Below, in pieces: positions 1 through 6,491 of a stretch of 9,343 nucleotides of DNA; the first letter of the stretch is position 1; each line of letters starts with the position of its first letter. The notes under the pieces are model-generated. The model did no database searches, was not told the DNA's origin, and saw nothing but the letters and a program-made list of their open reading frames with translations. The stretch comes from Candidatus Hydrogenedentota bacterium (GTDB lineage Bacteria; Hydrogenedentota; Hydrogenedentia; Hydrogenedentales; SLHB01). Position numbers and translations under genes: made by a program. Location of the stretch: contig SLSB01000032.1 in the NCBI GenBank assembly GCA_007130675.1, positions 1-9,343 of the forward strand, in the 5' to 3' direction.

Positions 1-9
1 ATCCATCAT
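1..9 (-). CDS. Possible 5' end of a divergent gene running off the left edge
   Basis: On the minus strand an ATG at position 9 opens a frame reading Met-Met-Asp before the window ends. It is preceded by a Shine-Dalgarno-like AGGGGA about ten bases upstream. Further upstream, at 75-70, is a perfect TATAAT with an extended TG element. Only three codons are visible, so the product cannot be named and the call rests on the upstream signals alone. If real, the gene is divergent from the TetR-led exporter operon and the roughly 200 bp between them is a shared control region. It could also be a chance ATG. Confidence 0.3.
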
Positions 10-69
10 AAACACGTGTTCCCCTGGGCGTTCCGTGCGCGGTGTGCAAAGTGCCTTATGGGCGCGCGG

Positions 70-75
70 ATTATA
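70..75 (-). promoter_or_regulatory. Extended -10 promoter element for the possible left-edge gene
   Basis: The minus strand reads TGGTATAAT, a perfect -10 hexamer with the upstream TGn of extended -10 promoters. No recognisable -35 lies 16-18 bp upstream, which extended -10 promoters often lack. Transcription would start near position 63 and run left, giving a leader of roughly 55 nt to the ATG at position 9. GTGCAC occurs twice just upstream (85-90 and 101-106). Confidence 0.35.
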
Positions 76-118
76 CCACAGGCGGTGCACCCCTCTCCCG
101 GTGCACCTGGAAGGCCTG

Positions 119-146
119 CCCGTGCAAAAAAAACCCGTGCAAAAAA
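119..146. repeat. Short tandem repeat CCCGTGCAAAAAA, two copies
   Basis: Two adjacent copies of CCCGTGC followed by an A-run lie at 119-133 and 134-146. They differ only in A-run length (eight versus six). They sit immediately upstream of the -35 element of the exporter operon. A-tracts there could act as an UP-like element or bend the DNA, but this is inference; slippage-generated repetition is equally possible. Confidence 0.5.
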
Positions 147-149
147 GAC

Positions 150-178
150 GTGACAAACCGGCGGCATGTTGGTATTAT
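150..178 (+). promoter_or_regulatory. Sigma70-type promoter of the TetR-ABC exporter operon
   Basis: GTGACA at 150-155 (one mismatch to TTGACA) and TATTAT at 173-178 (one mismatch to TATAAT) are separated by exactly 17 bp. The start point would fall near 184-186, inside the palindrome at 180-201. A bound repressor there would block polymerase directly. An A-rich stretch (141-146) lies just upstream of the -35. Confidence 0.65.
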
Positions 179-179
179 T

Positions 180-201
180 ACTAACTAACCGTTTAGTTAA
201 T
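180..201. promoter_or_regulatory. Probable TetR-family operator (perfect inverted repeat)
   Basis: The arms TAACTAA (182-188) and TTAGTTA (193-199) are perfect inverted repeats around the 4-bp spacer CCGT. They extend by a further matching A/T pair at 180/201 after one mismatched pair at 181/200. The element begins two bases after the -10 box, covers the expected transcription start, and lies 13 bp before the ATG of the TetR-family gene. Size, symmetry and position fit an autoregulatory TetR operator. Binding itself is inferred. Confidence 0.65.
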
Positions 202-214
202 TGGAGATTTTCAT

Positions 215-838
215 ATGGCGAAGTGGCGTCGGTGCCCGGAAGAGCGTCCTGCCCAGATTCTCGAGGCGGCGCTCGATGTGTTCGCGCGCAGGGGTTTTGC
301 GGAAGCGACGATGGACGACATCGCCGGCGAGGCGGGAATCACCAAGGGCACGATATATCTTTATTTCGAGGGAAAGAGGGAGCTGCTGCTGGCGGTGGTT
401 CGCGCGCAACTCGGGCGCTTCATGGCCTTGCTTCCGCGGATGCATGCTCTCATCACGGGAGACATAGAAGAAAACGCGCGGCAGCTTGGCGGGGATTTTC
501 TCGGAGCGCTGATGGAACCGGAGGTCACGAAAACGATTCAGGTGATTCTGGCTGAATTGCAGCACTTGCCCGAGGTGAAGCGTTTGTATCAGGAGGAGGC
601 GCTGCCTCAGGCCAATGTACAGGTGGCGGGGTTTCTGAAGGCGCACATGGACGTCGGCACGTTCCGCCAGCTGGACCCAACGATTGCCACGCGCTGCCTG
701 TTCGGCATGTTCATGATTTTTGTGCTGACCCAGGAGATTCTTGGCGCAAGCCGGATTACTCCGATGTCTCAGGAAGCCATTGTGGACACCGTCACCGGGA
801 TTTTCTTTCACGGGATAATGAATCGAGGCACCGCATGA
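215..838 (+). CDS. TetR/AcrR-family transcriptional repressor of the exporter operon
   Basis: A 207-residue one-component regulator, the usual TetR-family length. The N-terminal DNA-binding domain spans about residues 10-60. The helix-turn-helix and following helix are clear: T32-M-D-D-I-A, G41-I-T-K-G-T-I-Y-L-Y-F, then K54-R-E-L-L. The remaining ~145 residues are helical and should form the ligand-binding and dimer domain, whose sequence is not diagnostic of a ligand. The ATG at 215 is chosen because GGAG (203-206) is correctly spaced and the family domain begins at once. The gene leads the operon and its stop overlaps the next start (835-838), so it is very likely co-expressed with, and represses, the exporter. 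Gene order recalls enterobacterial CecR (YbiH) upstream of ybhGFSR, but orthology is not shown. Confidence 0.93.
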   Translation: MAKWRRCPEERPAQILEAALDVFARRGFAEATMDDIAGEAGITKGTIYLYFEGKRELLLAVVRAQLGRFMALLPRMHALITGDIEENARQLGGDFLGALMEPEVTKTIQVILAELQHLPEVKRLYQEEALPQANVQVAGFLKAHMDVGTFRQLDPTIATRCLFGMFMIFVLTQEILGASRITPMSQEAIVDTVTGIFFHGIMNRGTA

Positions 839-1956
839 TGAAACGCATATTGCCCTTGCTGTTGCTTGTTGCGCTGGGTTGCCCGGAGCGCAACGATCGC
901 CCGCTTCTTGTGGCGGGCCTTCTCGAAGGCATTGCTGTCGAGGCCGGGTCGTTGGCAGGGGGCCGCATCGCGAAGGTGCACGCCAAAGAAGGTAACGCCG
1001 TTGCGGCGGGCGACCTGCTGATCGAACTTGATTCGAAGGACACGGAACCGATGGTGGATGCCGCCGAGGCGCAATTGCGGCAGGCGGAAGCTTTGCTGAC
1101 CAAACTCGAGGCGGGGGCGCGCGAGGAACAGATCCGCCAGGCGGAGGCGGCCGCCGAGCAGGCGCGGCAACAATATGCCATGGCCTTGAAGGGCGCCCGC
1201 TCGCAGGAGATTGACGCCGCCCGGGCCGCCGCCGAAGCGGCCAGGGCTCAGCGCGACGATGCCCGGCAGGCACACGATCGCGCGAAACGGTTGTTCGAGA
1301 CCGGGGCCGCCTCGGAAATGACGCGCGACCAAGCGAGAAACGCGCTCGATGCCGCCGAGGCTCAATACGCCGCCGCGCGTGAACGGCTCAATCTGGTGGC
1401 CGAGGGTGCTCGTGACGAAGAAGTACGCATGGCCAAGGCGGCGCTTGACCAGGCAGAGGCCATGCTCGATGAGTTGCGTAACGGGGCACGCGAGGAAGAC
1501 ATCGCCGCGGCGCGCGCCGCCCGGGACGCCGCGCGCGCCGACCTCGCGCTGGCCAATAGCCGTTTGCTCGAGATGTTTGTACGCTCGCCGATGAAGGGTG
1601 TGATCGAGAGTCTCGACGTCAGGCCTGGAGACTTGGTGCAGCCGGGCCCTATCGTGCGGATTGTCGACCCCGACGATCTCGAGCTGGTGATCTACGTGAG
1701 CGCGCCGGTCTTGAGCAGGATTCGCCTGGGTCAGCAAATTGCCCTTTCGCCCGATGATGACGAGAGCGTCTACTACGGTGAGGTGATCTTCATTGCCAAC
1801 GAGGGCGAGTTCACGCCGCGTAACCTCCAAACCGAGGAGGCCCGCGCGCGACAGGTGTTCGGCATCAAACTCCGCGTACCGTCGCATGACGGCGCTCTCA
1901 AGGCGGGCATGACCGTCACGGCGCGGATACCGCCGCATGGCACGAGCGCGGTATGA
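835..1956 (+). CDS. HlyD/YbhG-type membrane-fusion (periplasmic adaptor) lipoprotein
   Basis: A 373-residue adaptor that would link the inner-membrane ABC exporter to an outer-membrane channel. Residues 1-16 form a lipoprotein signal ending VALG-Cys16, a permissive lipobox, so the protein is probably lipid-anchored. The first lipoyl/biotinyl half-motif spans about 38-66. A long Ala/Glu/Arg-rich coiled-coil hairpin follows (about 70-248), then the second half-motif (V249-R-S-P-M-K-G to about 280) and beta-barrel/membrane-proximal domains ending in a conserved-looking FTPRNLQTEEAR stretch. At the hairpin tip R149, L153 and S160 match the R-x3-L-x6-S pattern known to contact TolC-family channels. 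A GAR motif recurs at 94, 120, 191 and 217. ATGATG gives two possible starts. The first (835) overlaps the regulator's stop, and GAGG at 825-828 serves either. No outer-membrane factor is encoded in the window. Confidence 0.9.
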   Translation: MMKRILPLLLLVALGCPERNDRPLLVAGLLEGIAVEAGSLAGGRIAKVHAKEGNAVAAGDLLIELDSKDTEPMVDAAEAQLRQAEALLTKLEAGAREEQIRQAEAAAEQARQQYAMALKGARSQEIDAARAAAEAARAQRDDARQAHDRAKRLFETGAASEMTRDQARNALDAAEAQYAAARERLNLVAEGARDEEVRMAKAALDQAEAMLDELRNGAREEDIAAARAARDAARADLALANSRLLEMFVRSPMKGVIESLDVRPGDLVQPGPIVRIVDPDDLELVIYVSAPVLSRIRLGQQIALSPDDDESVYYGEVIFIANEGEFTPRNLQTEEARARQVFGIKLRVPSHDGALKAGMTVTARIPPHGTSAV

Positions 1957-2891
1957 ACACAGTTATCCAGACTGAGAACCTCACCCGCCGTTTTGGCAGC
2001 GTCACCGCGGTCGACAAGGTTAGCCTCGAGATCGAAGAGGGCGATATCTTTGGATTCCTTGGCCCCAACGGCTCGGGCAAGTCTACCGTAATCCGCATGC
2101 TGTGCGGCCTACTGATGCCCACGCAGGGCAGCGCGCGGGTCCTCGGGTGCGACGTGGTTCGCGACAGTGAAAAGGTCAAGCACAATATCGGCTACATGTC
2201 GCAGCAATTCAGCCTCTATCCTGATCTCACCGTCATGGAGAATCTCACCTTTTACGCTCGCATCTACGGCATTCCCTACCGCAGCCGCCGGGACCGTATC
2301 GAGGAGGTGATCGAGATCGTGGGCATTCAGGATTACCGTAAACGGCTGGCGGGATACCTTTCGGGCGGTTGGAAGCAGCGGCTGGCCCTGGCGTGCGCGC
2401 TGGTACACCAGCCCAAGCTGATGTTTCTCGATGAGCCCACGGCGGGCATCGACCCTGTCGCGCGCCGCGAGCTCTGGAACCTGCTCTTCGAGTTGTCCGG
2501 CCAAGGCGTTACATTTTTCGTTACCACACATTATATGGACGAGGCCGAGCGCTGCAGCCATGTCGGCTACATCCATTTTTCCAAGCTCATTGTGTGCGGC
2601 ACGCCCAATGAACTGAAACAACTTGATGAGATCTCTCCCGAGGGCACGGTGCGTCTCGAGGTGCGCTGCCAGCGGCTGCCTTCGGCCATGCGAAGCCTGA
2701 GCGGCAGACCTTACGTGCGCGACGTCACGATCTTTGCCGACTCGCTTCACGTGCTTGCCGAGGAAGGCTGTGAAGCACACATCGAGAACGATCTTGCGGA
2801 AGCCGGGTTCGCTCAGACGCAGGTCATCGCAATTCCTCCCACACTCGAGGATGTGTTTGTCACCCTGACGCGCAGAAGGAAGGCGGTGTAA
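1953..2891 (+). CDS. ABC-2 type exporter ATP-binding protein (YbhF/CcmA-like)
   Basis: A 312-residue cytoplasmic ATPase that would power the permease encoded next. All nucleotide-binding motifs are intact: Walker A GPNGSGKST (37-45), Q-loop around Q84-Q85, signature LSGGW (136-140), Walker B LMFLDE (156-161), D-loop around G165-I-D-P, and switch histidine H193 in TTH. The ~90-residue C-terminal extension, ending PPTLEDVFVTLTRR, is typical of drug and polysaccharide ABC-2 ATPases. Its ATG overlaps the adaptor's stop (1953-1956), which indicates translational coupling; the Shine-Dalgarno is weak. It carries one nucleotide-binding domain, whereas E. coli YbhF carries two fused ones, so this protein should work as a homodimer. 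Substrate cannot be read from the sequence. Confidence 0.95.
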   Translation: MNTVIQTENLTRRFGSVTAVDKVSLEIEEGDIFGFLGPNGSGKSTVIRMLCGLLMPTQGSARVLGCDVVRDSEKVKHNIGYMSQQFSLYPDLTVMENLTFYARIYGIPYRSRRDRIEEVIEIVGIQDYRKRLAGYLSGGWKQRLALACALVHQPKLMFLDEPTAGIDPVARRELWNLLFELSGQGVTFFVTTHYMDEAERCSHVGYIHFSKLIVCGTPNELKQLDEISPEGTVRLEVRCQRLPSAMRSLSGRPYVRDVTIFADSLHVLAEEGCEAHIENDLAEAGFAQTQVIAIPPTLEDVFVTLTRRRKAV

Positions 2892-2892
2892 T

Positions 2893-4008
2893 ATGTTCAA
2901 GGGCCTTACGTCGATTGTGTACAAAGAGACCTTTCATATTCTGCGCGATTTCCGGACACTGTTTCTCATGTTGCTGTTGCCTTCGATGGACCTGATCATC
3001 TTCGGGTACGCCATTGATCTCGAGGTGCGCAATATCTCGACCGTGGTCTACAACCTCGATGGGCGACGCCAGAGCCGCGAACTGCTCGATATGTTTGCCC
3101 ATTCGGGATATTTTTCATTTCGTGGCACGGTTTCCAGCGACGACGAGCTCGAGCGGGCCATTGTGCGCGGCGATGCCAAAGTCGCCATCAAGATTCCGCC
3201 GGATTACACCGACCAGCTTTTGCGCGGCAAGAGCGCCCAAGTGCAGGTGTTGCTGGATGGGAGCGATTCCACCGTGGCCATGCAGGCCCTCCAGGTTGTC
3301 AATGCCATTGCGCTGAGAAGATCCATCGACATCATTTCCGACCGCGTCAACTTGCCCGGCGAGTTTCCGATTGACGCGCGACCCCGTGTGTTGTTCAATC
3401 CCGATCTCAAAACGCCCTATTTCATGGTGCCCGGGCTGGTCGGCATGATCATGCAGTCGGTCACGATGCTCTTAACCGCTTTCGCGGTGGTGCGGGAAAA
3501 GGAAACCGGCACCCTCGAGCAGTTGATGGTCACCCCTGTCTCGCGGATGGGTCTCATGATGGGGAAACTTCTGCCGTATGCGGTCGTGGGATTTATCGAG
3601 ATGGTGTTCGCGCTCTCCCTCATGCGGTTCATTTTCCAGGTGCCCATCGCGGGCAACGTATTTGTTCTGGGGCTGTTCGGCATGGTCTTCGTGTTCACCA
3701 ACCTCGGGTTGGGCTTGTTCATCTCGACCATAGCCCAGAACCAGATGCAGGCTGTTCAACTCGCCCTGGTCTTCATACTGCCCTCGATTCTGATGTCGGG
3801 CTTCATGTTTCCTATCGAGTCGATGCCCAGACCACTTTACGCCTTGGCGCATGTCATCCCCGCGACGTATTGGATACGCATCCTGCGAGGTGTCATTCTA
3901 CGTGCCGCCGGCTTCTCGGATCTCTGGAACCAAGGGGCATGGATGATCGTGATCGGCGTCTTCGTGCTGATGATCGCCGCGTCGCGTTTCCGCAAGACCC
4001 TCGCGTAA
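2893..4008 (+). CDS. ABC-2 type transporter permease (YbhS/YbhR-like)
   Basis: A 371-residue inner-membrane permease, the usual length for the family. After an amphipathic N-terminus (VYKETFHILRD), TM1 lies at about 22-42. A large extracytoplasmic domain (about 43-175) follows, then five more hydrophobic segments at about 178-200, 224-246, 256-278, 285-307 and 345-365. Between TM2 and TM3 is the conserved coupling stretch REKETGTLEQLMVTP (about 201-215), characteristic of YbhS/YhhJ-type ABC-2 permeases. The ATG lies one base after the ATPase stop, with AAGGAAGG just upstream inside the preceding gene. Only one permease is present where ybhGFSR has two, which together with the single-domain ATPase suggests a homodimeric pump. 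Likely substrates of the family are drugs or other amphipathic molecules; none is indicated here. Confidence 0.94.
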   Translation: MFKGLTSIVYKETFHILRDFRTLFLMLLLPSMDLIIFGYAIDLEVRNISTVVYNLDGRRQSRELLDMFAHSGYFSFRGTVSSDDELERAIVRGDAKVAIKIPPDYTDQLLRGKSAQVQVLLDGSDSTVAMQALQVVNAIALRRSIDIISDRVNLPGEFPIDARPRVLFNPDLKTPYFMVPGLVGMIMQSVTMLLTAFAVVREKETGTLEQLMVTPVSRMGLMMGKLLPYAVVGFIEMVFALSLMRFIFQVPIAGNVFVLGLFGMVFVFTNLGLGLFISTIAQNQMQAVQLALVFILPSILMSGFMFPIESMPRPLYALAHVIPATYWIRILRGVILRAAGFSDLWNQGAWMIVIGVFVLMIAASRFRKTLA

Positions 4009-4042
4009 TGCCCCAGACGGCCCTGCTGCCCGCAGGCCAAGA

Positions 4043-4101
4043 CCGGTGGGCCGTGCGCATCCATGCCTCAAGATCATGGCAAGGGCACCGGCCCGTGTTT
4101 T
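4043..4101 (+). terminator. Possible intrinsic terminator of the exporter operon
   Basis: About 40 bp after the permease stop, GGGCCGTGC (4048-4056) pairs with GCACCGGCCC (4085-4094) with one bulged base. An inner stem CCATG/CATGG (4061-4065/4075-4079) is perfect. The structure is followed after three bases by TTTT (4098-4101). CCGGTG at 4043-4048 can alternatively pair with CACCGG at 4086-4091. The long internal loops and short T-run make it a weak candidate, but it is the only one I see before the repeats downstream. Confidence 0.35.
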
Positions 4102-4202
4102 GCTCAATAACGCCAAGCAAGAGACGGTGGAACTGTTGCAAAACACATTCTAGGTCCCGATGAATTGGCAATCGCTCGTGGATGTTCCGAGTCCTTCTCG
4201 CA

Positions 4203-4293
4203 TCGGGGCGCCCCGAAGGGGCTATCTGGAATAGCCTGGGGCAGAGCGAAGCGTCGCCCCAGGAACACGACCCATAAGCGGAAGCCCTGAAGG
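4203..4293 (-). repeat. REP/BIME-like hairpin unit, left copy (inverted orientation)
   Basis: Read on the minus strand this ~90-bp unit runs TTCAGGGCT, TGGGTCGTGTTCCTGGGGCG, a central hairpin, GCCCCAGGCTATTCCAG, then GCCCCTTCGGGGC. It contains a perfect stem CCTGGGGC (4235-4242) / GCCCCAGG (4256-4263), a small stem GCTAT/ATAGC (4221-4225/4231-4235), and a perfect 14-bp palindrome at 4203-4216. Block by block it matches the unit at 4362-4464 in the opposite orientation. It lies between convergent genes, the usual place for REP-type sequences. No open frame here looks coding. Confidence 0.6.
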
Positions 4294-4361
4294 AAAGACC
4301 ATACAACAAGGGGCGTCCTGCACCCAACAAAAACAGATTCTCACACCTTCCTTCTAGATCG

Positions 4362-4464
4362 CCCTTTCAGGGCTCAGCCCTGTGGGGCGTGTTTCCCGGG
4401 GCGCCGGCACGCGTGACCGCGTGCCTTGCCCCGGGCTGTTTCAGGTCGCCCCTGACGGGGCTGC
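4362..4464 (+). repeat. REP/BIME-like hairpin unit, right copy
   Basis: This ~100-bp unit runs TTTCAGGGCT, TGGGGCGTGTTTCCCGGGGCG, hairpin, GCCCCGGGCTGTTTCAGG, GCCCCTGACGGGGC. Its core is a two-storey hairpin: outer stem CCCGGGGC (4395-4402) / GCCCCGGG (4428-4435) and inner stem GGCACGCG (4406-4413) / CGCGTGCC (4418-4425) with loop TGAC. Flanking stems are CAGGGC/GCCCTG (4368-4373/4377-4382) and GCCCC/GGGGC (4448-4452/4457-4461). The order of blocks matches the left copy read on the other strand; the two are separated by about 70 bp of unrelated sequence. Confidence 0.6.
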
Positions 4465-4626
4465 AACAAAAACCCTGAGTTTCCGGCGTGGGCATGGGTT
4501 TTTCAACGGCTCCACGGTGTCCGGTCCATCAACCAGTGGGGGAGTCTGGCGGCACGGATAGACGCTTACAAAGACCGGCCGGTAACGTGATGGGCGTGTT
4601 TGGAGCCGCCCGCATCAGGGTCAATA
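4465..4626. other. Gene-free spacer between convergent units
   Basis: Between the right repeat unit and the minus-strand terminator I see no coding frame with family signal. The only structure noted is a 10-bp palindrome ACCGGCCGGT at 4574-4583, too short to interpret. With 4009-4464 this completes a 720-bp gene-free interval between the 3' ends of two convergent transcription units. Confidence 0.5.
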
Positions 4627-4652
4627 GAAAAGGCCTCCCGTGCGGGAGGCCT
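4627..4652 (-). terminator. Intrinsic terminator for the minus-strand genes
   Basis: AGGCCTCCC (4631-4639) and GGGAGGCCT (4644-4652) form a perfect 9-bp GC-rich stem with loop GTGC. On the minus strand the last stem base is a T followed by TTTC, a short U-tract, as expected of a rho-independent terminator. On the plus strand no U-tract follows, so it should act mainly leftward. It lies about 77 bp after the stop of the TPR-protein gene. Confidence 0.75.
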
Positions 4653-4728
4653 GAAAACAACATGTGCCTTGGCCGGACCGTGGCGTTCTGCCCGAGGGGC
4701 GGGCGTTGCCTACGACGGCGCGAGGCGC

Positions 4729-6405
4729 TTATCCATCGCCGGGGCTGGTCTGTTGTGCCCTGGCCGCCGCCTGTGCGGCTTCATGCTCGCGCCGCTGCTG
4801 CTCGAGCTGCCGCCGGCGCTCCTGGTCCTCTCTCCAGCGTTCCTTCTCGCGGTCAACCTGGTTCAGCTTGGCTTCGGCGCGTTCGACTTCCGTGTCGCGC
4901 GATTCAACAAGCGCGCGCGACTGGTCGTCGGGAATGTGTCTGAGCATGGCGAGAGCATTTTGGTACATCCTCCTGGCCGCATCGAAATCTTCTTCGCGCG
5001 TGGCTTCATCGATCGCGCGGTCGCCTTCTTCGATAAGGGACTGGCTGTGGTGGATGATCTCTGTAACGACCCGGCGGATATGGCCTTGGGCGTCGCGCTT
5101 GCCTCTTTCAGCCTGTTCACGCTGCGCCCGGAACTCGACGCTCACGTTATCGAACAGCGACACGGCTCTCTGGTAAACATCAAGAGCCTCGCCCAGGCGC
5201 TCACGCTCTGCCAGAACATTGGCTTCAGCCAGGGCCGTTTCGGCGGCGGAGACAATCTCGCGGTCGGTTTGCTCCCGCTCATCGCGCCGTCGCTGCTCGA
5301 CACGGGTCTGGTGGATAGCGCTCGCGGCGACTTCGTTGCCCCGGTCGATTCCCAGTGCGCGGTTAAAGTACACAAGCGCATCCTGGAGCACGTTGGCCGG
5401 GGGGTCGGGTTCCGCGGCGCGCGCGACAAGTTCATCGCCCCGCTCGATGTAGTAGTTGGCAACTTTGCGCACGATGCGCGGTCGGTCAGGGCCACGCGAC
5501 TCGAGCGCAATCGTCCATTCTTGAACGGCACGCTCTTTGTCGCCAAACTCGTAATACATGTCCCCAATTTGCTCATAGGCCTGGTGAATGCCGGGATTCA
5601 CGCGGACAAAATAATCGTAAATGGTCTCCGCCGCTTGTGGGTTATTTTTCTCTTTCAGCAGGTATTCGATGTTATCCACGAAGTACCACGTGAGGCTTTC
5701 ATCCGACGGTTTGAGATACCCGAGGTCTTCTTCGATCTGTACGACGGTATACAAGATGTCGCTTACCGCCTGGACGGCGTGCGTAAAGGCGTTCTGCGCT
5801 CCGCCGTTGGCCAGATAGCCGTCGAACCCATCGCCGCGGGTGTAGTCGGTTTGAATGAGGATCTCCGCATCGCGCATATACCGTCGGTTTCTCTCGAGAT
5901 ACTGCCTGAGATTGCGCACCACCATAGGCCTTTCGCGCGCGGGCACATAGGTAAGCATGTTCATGTGCTCGTCAATGTCCTGTCTGATTTGCTCGGCCAG
6001 TCTTCGGCCTTCGACCGACGTGTCCAGCATAAACGGCAAGAACATGTCCGAGACCAGCGCCGACAGCACCCCGGCACGGTATGCGAAATAGCTGCCTGCC
6101 GAATAGTTGCGCGCATGGCGCAGAAGCAGCATCTCCGCTTCAATGCGATGCATAAGACGGTTCTCAGTGGTGATCCCGACCGAATCACGCAGCGCCGCGG
6201 GACCCGCCAGCGCCCCTTTGATCACGTCGCTATCGTATTTAGTTTGCGGGGACCTGAAAACGTCGCGCATACTACGGCGCACGACCTGGATGGATGTCCC
6301 GGTAATGGCCCGCTGCGCACGGGGTCCCCATGCGTAAGCATCTCCTGAAAAGATGGCAACCGCCACAATGGTTGCAACAATTACAAAAAATACTCGATGT
6401 CTCAT
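4729..6405 (-). CDS. Exported TPR/coiled-coil protein with degenerate S1/P1-nuclease-like N-terminus
   Basis: A 558-residue exported protein of unknown function. The ATG at 6405 is preferred over upstream starts at 6417 and 6468. TGAGGT lies five bases before it, the others lack a ribosome site, and this start gives a clean Sec signal (1-25, cleavage after AYA). The mature protein would begin Trp-Gly-Pro-Arg-Ala-Gln. S1/P1 nucleases begin with a zinc-binding Trp and have His at position 6; here that position is Gln. Residues about 26-225 are helical, with scattered His/Asp such as FTHAVQAVSD, but no intact zinc-ligand set. TPR-like helical pairs follow (about 240-305, with another near PPANVLQDALVYFNRAL). 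The rest is charged helix, and about the last 60 residues are a Glu/Arg/Gln-rich coiled coil ending SPGDG. It is 120 bp downstream of the prepilin gene and may share its transcript. A scaffold or binding role is likelier than catalysis. Confidence 0.85.
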   Translation of the reverse strand: MRHRVFFVIVATIVAVAIFSGDAYAWGPRAQRAITGTSIQVVRRSMRDVFRSPQTKYDSDVIKGALAGPAALRDSVGITTENRLMHRIEAEMLLLRHARNYSAGSYFAYRAGVLSALVSDMFLPFMLDTSVEGRRLAEQIRQDIDEHMNMLTYVPARERPMVVRNLRQYLERNRRYMRDAEILIQTDYTRGDGFDGYLANGGAQNAFTHAVQAVSDILYTVVQIEEDLGYLKPSDESLTWYFVDNIEYLLKEKNNPQAAETIYDYFVRVNPGIHQAYEQIGDMYYEFGDKERAVQEWTIALESRGPDRPRIVRKVANYYIERGDELVARAAEPDPPANVLQDALVYFNRALGIDRGNEVAASAIHQTRVEQRRRDEREQTDREIVSAAETALAEANVLAERERLGEALDVYQRAVSLFDNVSVEFRAQREQAERGKRDAQGHIRRVVTEIIHHSQSLIEEGDRAIDEATREEDFDAARRMYQNALAMLRHIPDDQSRALVESRDTEVERAEAKLNQVDREKERWREDQERRRQLEQQRREHEAAQAAARAQQTSPGDG

Positions 6406-6491
6406 CTCATACCTCATTTGTTTAGTCGTCAACACCCTACCGGATACGGCACGCGCCGGAGGGCTCATCCGTTCTTACTCTCTCTCTTGCA

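Noticed and set aside
119..146. Tandem CCCGTGCAAAAAA considered as a CRISPR repeat or origin iteron
   Set aside because: There are only two adjacent copies with no unique spacers, no cas genes and no replication gene nearby.
808..1938. A 376-codon minus-strand frame antisense to the adaptor gene
   Set aside because: It is Arg/Gly/His-rich with no domain signal. The plus-strand frame has a clear signal peptide, lipoyl half-motifs and coiled coil, and fits the operon.
4203..4216. Perfect 14-bp palindrome read as a stand-alone operator or terminator
   Set aside because: It has no usable loop or T-run and is better explained as the end of the left inverted repeat unit.
3893..4330. A 145-codon minus-strand frame over the end of the permease and the left repeat unit
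   Set aside because: It overlaps the C-terminal coding region of the permease, is Ser/Arg-rich and spans structured repeat DNA. It looks like a fortuitous frame created by the repeat.
4600..6348. A 582-codon open frame on the plus strand antisense to the TPR-protein gene
   Set aside because: It is the complement of a well-supported exported protein in GC-rich DNA, where antisense frames stay open. It runs straight through the terminator hairpin at 4631-4652 and shows no family motif or ribosome site.
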